64,000 nt of DNA from Strigamia acuminata. Its lineage: Eukaryota; Arthropoda; Chilopoda; Geophilomorpha; Linotaeniidae. Made by a program: the position numbers and the translations under genes. The stretch's first letter is position 1. Each line of letters starts with the position of its first letter. The stretch is taken from the NCBI GenBank assembly GCA_949358305.1, contig OX442322.1, positions 1,550,001 through 1,614,000 of the forward strand, given 5' to 3'. Below, piece by piece: positions 23,153 through 33,260 of the stretch. The notes below the pieces were generated by a model that was given only the letters and a program-made list of their open reading frames with translations, had not been told where the DNA came from and searched no databases.

Positions 23153-23886
23153 AATACAAGCACAGCTTGGACGGAATGTCCGAAGGGCTGTGCCGATACT
23201 AATCGGGACCCACTCCAAAAACTTAAAATTAACAAATAAATTCGAAATCTGAAATAAAAAGAAGGAGAAGTTGGTGAATCTGTATGCACAGACGTCCCTG
23301 TGCACACCGCGCATAAAAAATGCGGAATTCTTCAAAAGATCGCCGACCGATTTCGAAAACCGGGAAAAACTTCTCGAAAATCGCCGATACTGTCGCACTC
23401 CGGGGTGCAGACAGCGGGTTATGCCCGTTTCTGGATGAAAACGTCGCTCAGACGTTGTCGGAACGTGACAAATGATGAAAATCGGCGAAAAAATCTGAAA
23501 ATAAATGAAATTTCCGCAAAAATCGCGAAAAATCGCGAAATTCACGAAAAATTAGAGGGAAAAAAAAGAACAAGACCTTTCCTAGGTCAATTGTCGCTAT
23601 CTTGCACAATAAATGCACAAAAAGCAGTGTTTTTAACTCGAAAAACACAAAAAAACAGTGTTTTTAACTCGAAAAACACGAAAAAAGGTTGAAAAAAATT
23701 CAAAAATCGACGATTACGACCGCACTCCGGGGTTGTGAACGTCAGAAAGACGTTGTTGACTGCCGGAAATCGTCGAAAATCTGAAAAAAACAAAAATTTC
23801 CGCAAAAATCGCGAAAAATCGCGAAATTCACGGAAAATTAATGGAAAAACGAGGCACTGGTGGCTTTCCAGGCCTCTGCTACCACT

Positions 23887-24439
23887 TGTAGCTGTGTGGC
23901 GCAAAAATATCGCCGAAATAGGCGATAGGAAGCGTAAAACTGAGTCAAACGCACTTCTAAGTGCGGACAAATGCGCGTGATGCGCGTACGCGAGTTTGAG
24001 CGGACTTACGATCAAATTCGCGTGCACTACACTTATAGAAACGTGTAGTGCCGAACTAAATACAATAGTTAACCAAAAATATAACATTTATTAAGAGAAA
24101 ACTTACATAATGGGTCCAGAATCACTGGACAAACACAAGGAAACACACTACCCGTGTGAGCGGCCATTTGTAATGTGCCAGAGACATCTGGTGGCCGAAA
24201 ATAGAAACAATAAGTAGAAATACACACAGAATAGAGGATGCATGATGCCAGATGGATAAGACACATCTAAAAGGCATCATGCATTCCCTTTACATAGAAA
24301 CTAAGGAAAAACATAAGAAACAATACTAAATTACCCCGAATAAGAAAAGATAACCGATGGATAATAAAATAAACATTTCAAAGTCATTTCACATCGAAAA
24401 ACGATTTAAATAACTCAAAAGTGGTTCCAAAGCCCAACA
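23887..24439 (-). repeat. Copia C 5' LTR
   Basis: 553-bp direct repeat of 17962-18514 with no difference seen. Confidence 0.93.
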
Positions 24440-24651
24440 CAATCGACGCGCGAATGCGGCGGGAAATTGGCCGCAAATGCGGCGAAGAATTGGCCGCAAT
24501 CAACGCGCGAATGCGGCGGAGAATTGGCCGCAAATGCGGTGGGGAATTGGCCGCAATGTGCCCGAGAAGTAGCCGCAATCGACGCGCGAATGCGGCGGGA
24601 AATTGGCCGCAAATGCGGCGAAGAATTGGCCGCATTCGATGGCGCAAATGC
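24440..24651. repeat. GC-rich minisatellite, segment 4
   Basis: The last part of the array, ending near CAGCCTAG. Adding the four segments and removing TSD copies gives an original array of just under 1 kb. Confidence 0.88.
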
Positions 24652-24721
24652 AGCCTAGCTCCGGCAGCATTTTATCGTTCTTCAATGAATATTAAAGACA
24701 CAAATAAATTAAATAAACTTA

Positions 24722-24951
24722 CCTTTTTTGTATGTGTTTCCACCGCCGATCTATTCGAAAACAAAATGGCGGCCCGGGAAAACGATTTGAAACACGCGAA
24801 AACCACAAAATTCTGGTTTTCACGAAAACGGTTTTCGAAAAAACCGATTTTCGAAATGTGACGTCAAATGCGTCTACATCCGGTGTGGGAAAACGGCGAA
24901 AACGACGAAAACGGGGAAAACGGGGAAAACTCTTTAGAATTGAACGCACCT
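24722..24951 (-). promoter_or_regulatory. Putative promoter and 5'-UTR exon of the Harbinger MYB gene
   Basis: On the minus strand a strong donor (AAAAAAG|GTAAGT, intron from 24722) follows sequence rich in GAAAACG repeats next to the terminal inverted repeat. The matching acceptor would be at 3931-3932. The promoter itself is inferred from position only. Confidence 0.4.
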
Positions 24952-26036
24952 ATTATTACATGAAAAACCTCAAAGATGTGAAAGGATGTCACTAACAGGG
25001 ATTGTTTAAATTCATTCAAATGTGTAGAGGGTAAAGCAACATCCTCTCGACAGTCTATCTATCGACCCGTTCCTGACACTGATTTTCTCGACAACAGCTT
25101 AATACCTTACTTGTAAAGACCACCTGTGTTTTCCATTGATTTGTTCGCCAAATATGTCTTTAATTTAAAAATCATTTCAGTAGTAATATACCAAATTCAG
25201 GCAGAAACATTATTGGCAATAATGGCCGCTGCAAGTTGCATTTTGCTGTCACTCCCTAATCGAGTGGAAATTCTCGCTATCATCGACATTTTTAACGTAA
25301 CATCAACCGGGAAGTCCCCTACATGCACCCATGTCTTCACGCTCGTTGAACACTTGAAACACTCAAGAATTCGCAGCTGATGACCACTCGACCGCCGAGG
25401 ATCGTAGCACGATCGCTGACGCCACTGTCATGGCCACCGGGCCCAACACACTGTCGTCATTACCAACCATGGAGACGATAACACCGGAAATTTGTCGCAA
25501 ACACCCGCAAGTCTTCTCGTCCTCGCCCTGTCGTCGATTCGGACCAATTGAAGAGCCGTTTCTTCTGAAAATTGCTAAAGCGGTGACAAAAATCCGTTCT
25601 GAATTTCGTGCCGAAATATTCTTGCTGTTCTCGCCCCTGTGACGGCTGTAATCCCCCTCCTCTCCTCGTCAGCCCAATTTGCATTGCAATTTTCTCCTTT
25701 TTTGCTTCTAACTTGCAATTGCTCCTTATGATGCCTTGTATGAATAAATGAAATGAAATAAGAAACACCCGACGGATGCCAACATAAAAAACATTGCTTA
25801 AATATTTATTTATCTTAAGGATCAAGTGCACTGAGTGAAGTTTTTCTATTTTATGATAGAGTGTGTAATAAAAAAAGCTCCAATATGAGTAAAGAATATG
25901 CTCTGACTTGAATTTTGATTTGACTGTTTTATTGTATTCTAAAATGAAGGATAACATAAGAGAATCTCTAAGGTAATCATACAATCATTGCTGTTGCCGG
26001 TACATAACAATTTTCCTAATATATTTTTATGTATAA
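24952..26036. other. Intergenic, no gene recognised
   Basis: AT-rich except for a GC-richer stretch at about 25210-25650 that contains only short frames and may be a decayed repeat. I can assign nothing to it. Confidence 0.5.
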
Positions 26037-26882
26037 TTATATTCCACGATTGTTGTAAACGTGGTTAAAATTTTCTATGACTTCGTGTTGCGGCAATGGT
26101 GTAAAGAAATAGTTACCGGAATAACTGTATCCACAGCTGTAAATTTCTCTAAAACAATTATACAAGTTTATGGCATTAGGATAGTAGTCGAATTTAAGGA
26201 TCACTTTCATCCCGGGTGATATATTCAATAGCTTATATAAATTCGTCTGAACACTGATTTTCTGTGTTCGCATAACATAATATGTGGTCACATGTCCAAT
26301 TTTTTTATTCATGTCAATCAATAAAAATTGATGACGTTTTGATTCATTCTGTACCTTGGGACAAATATCTTCTCTTATTTCCGAAATAATATTTTCAAGA
26401 TTAGCTACATTTTTACGTAAAGCAGTTATTTCATTGTTGATGAGACTATTTTGCCTAATGATAGGTCTTTGATTAGACACATGTTGATTTATATCATCGT
26501 TATACCATAAGACTAAATTATTCAAATACTCTTGTGCAGCATCTCTGGACCTGGGTATCAACCAATTGTTCAGCCAGTCTTGGAATAATTTTGCATTATC
26601 TGTTTTAGCATTTTGTAGCAATACTAGAAGATACTGTTCTTTTAGATAGGTAGTATGTGAAGGCACGCGTTTTTGCTTTCCAATTTTTGTTGTAAATTGA
26701 ACCAATATTGAATTATACTGTTTCACATTTACATCGTCAACTACTGTAGACAATTGTAGATCTACTCTGGAAACTCTCATTATTTTCTGAACGTCAATAC
26801 ATTTAAACCATAATATAAACTGCCGGTCTATGACAAATTGAACACTCTTACGCTTGTACATAAACGCCTCCAGTTCTATCAT
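26037..26882 (-). CDS. BRO-family protein, virus type
   Basis: 281 aa, intronless. The N-terminal half fits the BRO-N DNA-binding domain: FKCIDVQKIMRVSRV (about 28-42) resembles the 'wFkakDvakiL' segment, and YLKEQYLLVLLQ...AKLFQDWLNNWLIP (about 79-113) matches the signature helix pair of the family. A coiled-coil stretch follows (about 145-175), then a C-terminal part with YYVMRTQK and KVILKFDYYPNAINLYNCFRE that resembles the C-terminal domain seen in BRO proteins of insect DNA viruses. BRO proteins bind nucleic acid and are thought to modulate host chromatin or transcription. The start has a TATA-like stretch 10-30 bp upstream. It lies 220 bp from the 38K-like gene on the same strand. A multigene family elsewhere in the host is possible. 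Confidence 0.72.
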   Translation of the reverse strand: MIELEAFMYKRKSVQFVIDRQFILWFKCIDVQKIMRVSRVDLQLSTVVDDVNVKQYNSILVQFTTKIGKQKRVPSHTTYLKEQYLLVLLQNAKTDNAKLFQDWLNNWLIPRSRDAAQEYLNNLVLWYNDDINQHVSNQRPIIRQNSLINNEITALRKNVANLENIISEIREDICPKVQNESKRHQFLLIDMNKKIGHVTTYYVMRTQKISVQTNLYKLLNISPGMKVILKFDYYPNAINLYNCFREIYSCGYSYSGNYFFTPLPQHEVIENFNHVYNNRGI

Positions 26883-27104
26883 TGTACTATATTGAGTATA
26901 GTAGAACTCTGTCTAAAGGGTGAATAAATGTGATACAGTTGATATATTCAACTATTTATATGTTTCATATTAAATCATGAAAATTCTAAAATAATTCATC
27001 ATTTGGGTGTTTAGATATATATTTAAATCTATGAACTTTTTTTTTTTATAAAATCATGACGTATGATAATTTTCAAATGGACAAACAATTTGGAATTTCT
27101 GAAA

Positions 27105-27680
27105 TCAGTAAATTTTTAATTTGAACTTATTATTATTGTCAAAGTATTTTAGAAAACATCTGTCAAAGAAATGACCACAAAGTAGAAGTAATGTATTGTC
27201 TCTGAACCAGTTATCACATAATTCCTTTTTTACAATTTCAGAAGTGTAGGGTTTAATATTTAATTCTAAGTCATACGTTTGATGGCCATTGCTGTCAGCG
27301 TTATCGTCTATTAAAATAAAGTCGTAACTTTTCAAAACAATCATTTGACTTTTTGTAAATCGTTTTTCAAAATAATTTAATAAGTAATTTAAATGTTTTT
27401 GTATTCCAAATTTTTTTAAACTTGCTTTACAATAACTTCTATCTAATATAAAATGAAAAAACCCTCCTAAATTACTTTGAAATAAGACATCGGTAACATA
27501 AGGTTCTCTTCCTGCAGTCCATAGAACTGCAATATTATTTTTGTTTAAGTGTTTTAATAATTTTAAAAATTGAAAAGCATATTCTCTGACATAATACTTT
27601 GGTGAAAAAAAACAGCTACACTTTTCATCATAGTAAACTAGTGTTTCGTCCAAGTCGACAACGTATATTGATGGTTTCAT
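27105..27680 (-). CDS. FCP1/HAD-type phosphatase-like protein (viral 38K-like)
   Basis: 191 aa, intronless. The catalytic signature DLDET (residues 9-13) is the DxDx(T/V) motif of the FCP1/SCP branch of HAD phosphatases; LWTAG (53-57) and ILIDD (about 125) occupy the positions of the second and third HAD motifs. In arthropod large DNA viruses a protein of this fold, 38K, is needed for nucleocapsid assembly and acts by dephosphorylating the DNA-packing protein. This copy is shorter than typical baculovirus 38K but keeps the motifs. It is head-to-head with the LEF-9-like gene, 103 bp apart, so they may share a bidirectional promoter. A host CTD phosphatase origin is less likely given AT content, lack of introns and neighbours. 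Confidence 0.72.
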   Translation of the reverse strand: MKPSIYVVDLDETLVYYDEKCSCFFSPKYYVREYAFQFLKLLKHLNKNNIAVLWTAGREPYVTDVLFQSNLGGFFHFILDRSYCKASLKKFGIQKHLNYLLNYFEKRFTKSQMIVLKSYDFILIDDNADSNGHQTYDLELNIKPYTSEIVKKELCDNWFRDNTLLLLCGHFFDRCFLKYFDNNNKFKLKIY

Positions 27681-27783
27681 TTGTTTGTTATTAGAGCGTA
27701 TTTTTTTTTAATATAAAATATATCAATCCAGTACTCGTACAGAGACAAGATAAGCTAAGTAAATTTGGATAAAAAAATATACG

Positions 27784-29658
27784 ATGATAAAATCAATAGG
27801 ATTTTATGACAATGAACTTAAGGACGAGCAACATTTATTTGAACTACCTAAATTGTCAAACGTGGAATCACAAACATTTACTAAACTAGGTGTTGTAACT
27901 TCAAATCAAGCTGTTGACCGGTACATTTATGCCAATTCAATAAGAAATTCAAAATTGTCTTACATTGACGACACATCAAGATACTTGTGTCCTCTTTGCT
28001 TTTATCCGAACCTAGATCGCATGAAAGCTAAAATAATCATCTGTTCTATTTGTAAATCGTGTTTTAGACATACGTGTAAGAAGTTCGATTTAGCACGATT
28101 AATTACTTTAATGAAACGTTATAAATTTAAACCATATAGAATAAGAAAGTTACAACAAATCAGCGGTCAAAATCAACAATCTTCAAGAAAAATATGCAAA
28201 CAATTAATCGATAAAAAGTATTCGTTATTGTTAGACAATCAATTCATTGTCCCACCTATAAAATTTTATTTAGGAAGTAAGTACTGTCTAAGTCAAATAA
28301 AAAGATGTCTTGTAAATACCATGAAAGAAAAACAGACGTCTGATAAAGTTTTAATTATGCCTCATAAGCTGCAGAAGATTCACGAACCGAAGACTCTCAA
28401 TGGAACTGCACCGAAGACTCTCAATGGAACTGCACTGAAAACTCTCAATGGAACTGCACCGAAGACGACACGCAACGGAACTGCACCGAAGACTCTCAAT
28501 GGAACTACACCGAAGACTGTAAAAACACGTAAAGTATTTTTGTACATTCATGGAAACATGGAGGAACGGTTTAAGAAAGGTAAAGAAAACTTCTTCAGGA
28601 AACATTTACTATCGAAAAAGATAATGTACACAGGTCGATCTGTGATTACTCCAGCACCTAATATAAAGGCAAACCAAGTAATATTACAGCGGAAGATATT
28701 TGAAGTACTTGGAAATCCCAAAGCTGTTTTATTGGTTCAATATCCGAGTTTAGATTTTCAAAATATTACATTTCACACTGTTGTGGGTATCACAAGTTTA
28801 CATACAGTTGGTATTCCAATATCAATTACTAAGAGAAATGGTGCAGATTTTGATGGAGACGAAATTGAAATTATTTCACTAGACACACCACAAGTAATAG
28901 CAGAATGTCAAACACTTCTCGATCCCGAATTTAATATGGCATCGTTGCAAAAATTAAAAGTATCATTTGGTCAAGACATGATGGCTGCGTATAAGGGATT
29001 AGTCGACGTAAATAGTCAAAACATCGAAAAAATTTTATATTGTTATTATTGTGTAGAAGGCTCCAAAAAGACATTTGATATATTTCACAAACTGGAAGGT
29101 GAGTTATGTACAAAAATGTGGATGAATATAGGCGCAGGAATCTCTGTAAAATATCTAATTGACATGGAAAAAAATTTTTCAAAAGATGTAAATGTATTTG
29201 AAAACCAATTACGAAGAAAAAACTATCCCTTTACATGGTTTGTGGTCGATAACACTTCGTTTCATAGTTTACATATTTTTCAAATTGTTAAAGAAATTGG
29301 AATAAGAAAGTTTGTTCACTGCAAAACACCATTTGCTGATAATAAAAAGATCAGTGGAAACTTTCTAAACGGTTTAGGAATTTTGGATTTTGTAAATCAC
29401 TCCCAAGCATCCCGCGATTCCCTCATACAATCGAACTTTGGAATATCTATTGAGGGATACAACCTATTTAAAATAAGATTTTGTAGTAAAGATCTTTGTT
29501 TGCATTATAATGACTCGGTATATACAACAGGAAAAAATCCTAAGATGGTAGCACGTAAATACGAACACATCTTTGATAACCCTTCTGCTCCCCGTCAATT
29601 ACCAAATTTTTTAATTCATTTAATTTGTGATGATGTAGAAAAACAAATAAATATTTAA
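27784..29658 (+). CDS. lef-9: LEF-9-like RNA polymerase subunit
   Basis: 624 aa, intronless. NGADFDGDE (about residues 353-361) is the metal-binding DxDGD motif of the largest subunit (beta') of multisubunit RNA polymerases; in baculoviruses and nudiviruses the protein carrying it is LEF-9, part of the polymerase that transcribes late genes. TAITSLHTVGIPISIT-type sequence just before it fits the same double-psi barrel. An N-terminal Cys cluster, YLCPLCF...CSICKSC (about 67-95), probably binds zinc. An in-frame 8-residue repeat array (about 202-243) interrupts the middle. AATAAA lies five bases before the stop codon. All three Asp residues are present, so the protein may be active. Length is somewhat more than expected for LEF-9, partly because of the repeats. 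Confidence 0.8.
   Translation: MIKSIGFYDNELKDEQHLFELPKLSNVESQTFTKLGVVTSNQAVDRYIYANSIRNSKLSYIDDTSRYLCPLCFYPNLDRMKAKIIICSICKSCFRHTCKKFDLARLITLMKRYKFKPYRIRKLQQISGQNQQSSRKICKQLIDKKYSLLLDNQFIVPPIKFYLGSKYCLSQIKRCLVNTMKEKQTSDKVLIMPHKLQKIHEPKTLNGTAPKTLNGTALKTLNGTAPKTTRNGTAPKTLNGTTPKTVKTRKVFLYIHGNMEERFKKGKENFFRKHLLSKKIMYTGRSVITPAPNIKANQVILQRKIFEVLGNPKAVLLVQYPSLDFQNITFHTVVGITSLHTVGIPISITKRNGADFDGDEIEIISLDTPQVIAECQTLLDPEFNMASLQKLKVSFGQDMMAAYKGLVDVNSQNIEKILYCYYCVEGSKKTFDIFHKLEGELCTKMWMNIGAGISVKYLIDMEKNFSKDVNVFENQLRRKNYPFTWFVVDNTSFHSLHIFQIVKEIGIRKFVHCKTPFADNKKISGNFLNGLGILDFVNHSQASRDSLIQSNFGISIEGYNLFKIRFCSKDLCLHYNDSVYTTGKNPKMVARKYEHIFDNPSAPRQLPNFLIHLICDDVEKQINI
28387..28521 (+). repeat. In-frame 24-bp minisatellite within the LEF-9-like gene
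   Basis: About five and a half copies of CCGAAGACTCTCAATGGAAC plus four bases, encoding PKTLNGTA repeats; the fourth copy is 27 bp, still a multiple of three. Every length change keeps the frame, which suggests selection on the coding sequence. Confidence 0.9.
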
Positions 29659-30200
29659 AAGTAACTATTTTCATCCAGCATGATGCGTAAAGAGTCAACA
29701 TACACTCAACTTCTTTCCAAAAGTATTGAAAGTTTATTTAAAAAAAATGCATAGGTTCCGTCTTAAGTAAATTAAACAAATAACTGTTATACTTTATCTT
29801 AAAGTACACATTTTTAGCTACAAATTAGATTTTGAAATCTTATAAAGGCTCGAGGTATAAAAGGAACTAGGAACAGTACCGTAAAGCGGCGTTACTTTGC
29901 CTTAAGGAATGAGATTATTTTAAGTGAAAAAAAAGATTTGCTGCATTGTGAAAGACAGGTAGCAAGAAATATTTACAAATAAAAAATATGGAAGTATACA
30001 ATAAAATATTTTCTTTCACACTCTTAAGCTGAATTTTGTCTCAATATGCATGCCACAAAATTTAAAAAATTCACTTGTGGATGCATGTTTTTAAAAAAAA
30101 CCTTCAAAAATTATTTTATATCTCAGAAATGGTTAGAGATAGGGTAATGTCCCTTTATAGTGTTAATATGTGATCATTCTCGACCTTCCTGTGACGGTCA
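29659..30200. other. Intergenic, no gene recognised
   Basis: AT-rich sequence between the LEF-9-like gene and a decayed transposase. No credible coding frame or RNA gene was seen. Confidence 0.5.
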
Positions 30201-30955
30201 CTAGAGTGATGCACGTAATAATTGAATAAAATTTAATGCTTTAATGATTTTTAATGTTGTTTTAGTTAGTTGAGTAATGTTTTGTTGTAACAGCGTGCAA
30301 TACCACGCAAAAACTTGAGAACAAGCATTTGGTGCCTGCTTCTCAGTCAGCTGTGTAACTGTGCAGTTGAATATACCTTCACATGTTTGCTCTAGGTCGG
30401 CTTGTTTGCGTCTTAATGATATAAGCATTCGAAATATGCCAACATGTCGGGCTCCTCACCAAGCTGTTGTACCTTGAATGCCAGGAATATACGGTATTGC
30501 TTGACCGTGGCTGACCGTTTTGGTTCAGTAGGTATGAACTCCAGAGGTCTGGTGGAAACATGGGTGGAGCGCAAACACAGGTGCTGGTTCTATGTAACTT
30601 ACCTAGAACCTAATTGTCCTCACACCATCCCAGTAAAGCCAGCTGCATCTGGACCAAACAATGGTCTAAGTAAAGCGTATGCGTCAGGAATCTCGTATAC
30701 AGGCAGGAATGACAAGACGGGCAATTGTCTAACCAGAATATTAAACACATTATCTGCCAAATATTGAATTTGCAAATGCTCGCTTTGAACATGGCGGTAC
30801 ACACTTTGAGCTAAGTGGAAATAGCAGCTATGTAAAATGTTGTCTGAGAACAACTCTTTGGCTGCATTGATAGCTCCAGCCTCAAAGTCACTAATGAATA
30901 ATTCTGGGTCTAAGCTTAACCCCTCTTCAAATAATTCACGAATAAGGCTTTTCAC
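30201..30955 (-). pseudogene. Decayed MULE-type transposase fragment
   Basis: The best segment, 30955-30620, reads LFISDFEAGAINAAKELF and LHSCYFHLAQSVYRHVQ, the pattern around the second catalytic Asp and the C/H helix of MULE transposases from arthropods, followed by VRQLPVLSFLPVYEIPDAY. The frame then shifts; a related C-terminal piece (PPDLWSSY...NGQPRSSNTVYSWHSRYN) is in another frame near 30540-30450 and a last part near 30428. N-terminal zinc-binding and first catalytic regions are missing. Clearly non-functional. No terminal repeats could be matched. Confidence 0.7.
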
Positions 30956-31455
30956 CTTCTGAGAGAGGATTATGCAGCTAGCCTTGGTCTTATTTTATCA
31001 GTACGTTGCTAAAACATATCCCTAAATTACTTCATCGTAGGACTTGTTTTCGCTAATGTGTACGTCGCTAAAACGTGCCGCTTTTCCGAAATTCGCTATC
31101 CGTTCTGTTGCTAAGTGACCTTTTCCGAATTCAGTTGATTCAAACAATCCATCAAAAAATTCAGTCCACAACTCCTTGCCAAAAAAATAGAATAATCAAT
31201 TTTGACAATGCTTTTTCATTTTATAATTGTAATTTGAAGACGCCCATACAAAATTATAAATCGTGCTTTTAGTATATAAAGCTACAATTATTAAGCTACA
31301 ATTTGGTCCAAACAGAACAATAAAATCACTTCTGGTTGCTATACTTTAAACGCGGACAAAAAAATGGAATATTTTTTTTTACTGTGTCAAAAAAATAGAA
31401 TAATCCAATAAAGTAATTATTTTTATTGAAACAATAAAATACACATGAAAAGAAC

Positions 31456-32358
31456 TTAATATTTTGTCGGGTATCCTCTTGCCATAATGACAGCTTTAAT
31501 TCTGCGTGGCATTGACGCGATAAGCTTTTCACACTCTTCAGAAGTTATCTGCGACCACACCTCTTTCAAAACAGCCTTCAATCCATCAATTGTTGTCGGT
31601 CTGAGCACAGCCAATCGTTTTTTCATTAAATACCAAAGGGATTCAAGTGGATTCAGGTCTGGTGAATTCCCAGGTCATGAAAGCACATTGATATTGTGTC
31701 TTTCAAACCATTCTTTGGTTGATTTCGAAACATGGGTAGGGGTCAAATCTTGCTGAAAAATGATATCATCATCGGAGAAAAGGTCCTCAATGGATGGAAT
31801 TAAGAAATATTCGAGTAGTTCTTGATATACTTCAGAATTAACAGTCCCCTTGATGGTTGTCATGCGCCCAACACCTCGTGTGCACATACAACCCCATACC
31901 AGCACACTACCTGGAAATTTCACACGTTGCTTTAAAGTCGTTGGGTGATATGTCTCTTCCTTTGTTCTCCAAACCTTGACACTCTGGTCGCCATATGAAA
32001 TACAAAACCTCGATTCATCACTGAAAATTACGTTTTTCCAATCCTCCGTCGTCCAGTTTACGTGTTCCTTGCACCACTTAACTCGTTTTAGCCGTTGCTT
32101 TTGTGTTAACAGTGGCTTAAGTTTTGGTGTACAACTTTTAATGTTCAGTTCATGAAGTCGACGAACAGTTGTGCGGTGGGAAGTAGCAGCTACATTTCCC
32201 TGTTTCCACATACCAGTATTATGATATTGTCGAGTCGATTTAAATCTGTTTTTCTTCACAATTGTGCGCAGTTTTTGATCATCTCTGGTAGTTGTTGAGC
32301 GCTTTCTACCACAATTTTCACGGTTGTTGTGAAAACCGTGTGGTTTTACAAATGTCAT
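31456..32358 (-). pseudogene. Tc1-type transposase with one internal stop
   Basis: A 301-codon frame interrupted only by TGA at 31675-31677, where the family has Trp in the W-P-G-N-S-P-D-L-N-P motif. Upstream of it lie a helix-turn-helix region, the first catalytic Asp (IFSDESRF) and the second (IFQQDLTPTHVS); downstream lies DLNPLESLW with the catalytic Glu, giving a DD34E arrangement. A single base change inactivates the copy. Minus-strand orientation within the inverted arms is normal for a Tc1 element of about 1.9 kb (arms excluded). Confidence 0.85.
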
Positions 32359-33175
32359 GTTTGTCTATTTTTTTGAATTATTGTATTTTACAATAATGTG
32401 CATTTTTTTATCGTGATTTTTAAACACCTCAAGTGTGCAATTCATATATTTTGTGTTTATATTTGCAAGTTATTCGATTTATATGATTGATATTGTTACT
32501 CTTATTGTGTTTCTTTTTTATTTCATTAATTTTAAGTGTAACAAACAATATTTTAATTGTTATATTTTGTATTTGTTTTATTTTCACCCAAATTGGGGTC
32601 TGTGACCCCAGAGATGACCTCGGAGACACTTCCAAGTTCGGAATGTGCCTACATCTTTAATTGTATCCTCCTGTTGGGCTTGACTCTGTTAAACCAATAG
32701 GAGTGCTTGTTGTAAATATGTTAAAACAACCTCCAGTGAAATAAAGCAGTAGTACAACTTTATACTGTGTGTATGTGTTCTTTAAACTCTAGCTACCATA
32801 TTGAAATTTCATCAACTTTCAAATTAAACAATTGCTACTAGGACTTTAGAGCTCATCATTTAAACTGAGAACTAGTGTCTGCATTTGTCACTTGTTGTGG
32901 AATCCATAATTTGAATTGACTTGTTTGAGAATTTTTGACACTGTAGATTGGCTACAGCTAACAGCCTTGGCGATTTCTGCTTGCGTTTTATTGTCTTGAT
33001 GGAACTTTAGAATTACTTTTCTCGTCGCAAGTGACAAGTCTTTTTTTGCCACCCATGTTTGTCGTGAATTAGAACTTCACACTGGCCAGACATGCTTAGA
33101 CATATTTAGACGTGTGCGGGTGATGTAGATATGGCGTCATTTAACGTAAAGCGTATACTAATTTGCATAATTCAA
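32359..33175. other. Non-coding part of the Tc1-type element
   Basis: No credible open frame. Sequence on the minus strand around 32870-33080 resembles the helix-turn-helix N-terminal region of a Tc1 transposase (KTQAEIAKAVSCSQ-like translation in broken frames), so this copy may have lost or shifted its original 5' coding end. Confidence 0.4.
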
Positions 33176-33260
33176 TTACTTTATTGGATTATTATATTTT
33201 TTGGCACAGGAAAAAAAAATTTTCATTTTTTTGTCCGTGTTTAAAGTTGAATAAAATAGC

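Larger units (their letters stand above)
17962..24439 (-). mobile_element. Copia C: Copia element with intact pol and deleted gag capsid
   Basis: LTRs of 553 bp (17962-18514, 23887-24439) show no difference by eye; the TSD CAATC is at 17957-17961 and 24440-24444. The polypurine tract GAAGGAGGGAAT abuts the 3' LTR and a tRNA-Met primer-binding site lies near the 5' LTR. The pol frame is open, but most of the Gag capsid region found in Copia B is missing. Confidence 0.93.
1358..24951. mobile_element. PIF/Harbinger transposon, interrupted by three Copia insertions
   Basis: The terminal inverted repeats are AGGTGC[A/G]TTCAATTCTAAA: left copy at 1358-1376, right copy inverted at 24933-24951, with ATT on both outer sides (1355-1357, 24952-24954) as a 3-bp target-site duplication; Harbinger elements typically duplicate 3 bp. 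Between them lie the two genes expected of the superfamily, a DDE transposase (1534-2791) and a MYB/SANT protein (2972-3900) in convergent orientation. Removing the three Copia elements and one TSD copy each (6,428, 6,763 and 6,483 bp) leaves about 3,920 bp, a normal size for an autonomous element. The outer TIR assignment is inferred from sequence match, TSD and splice structure together. Confidence 0.78.

Noticed and set aside
4031-24651. Regularly spaced repeats as a CRISPR array
   Set aside because: Units are contiguous and degenerate, without unique spacers or cas genes, in a eukaryotic genome with introns.
25126-25720. GC-richer stretch as a gene upstream of the BRO-like gene
   Set aside because: Only short frames in different phases, no splice-consistent joining and no recognisable domain.
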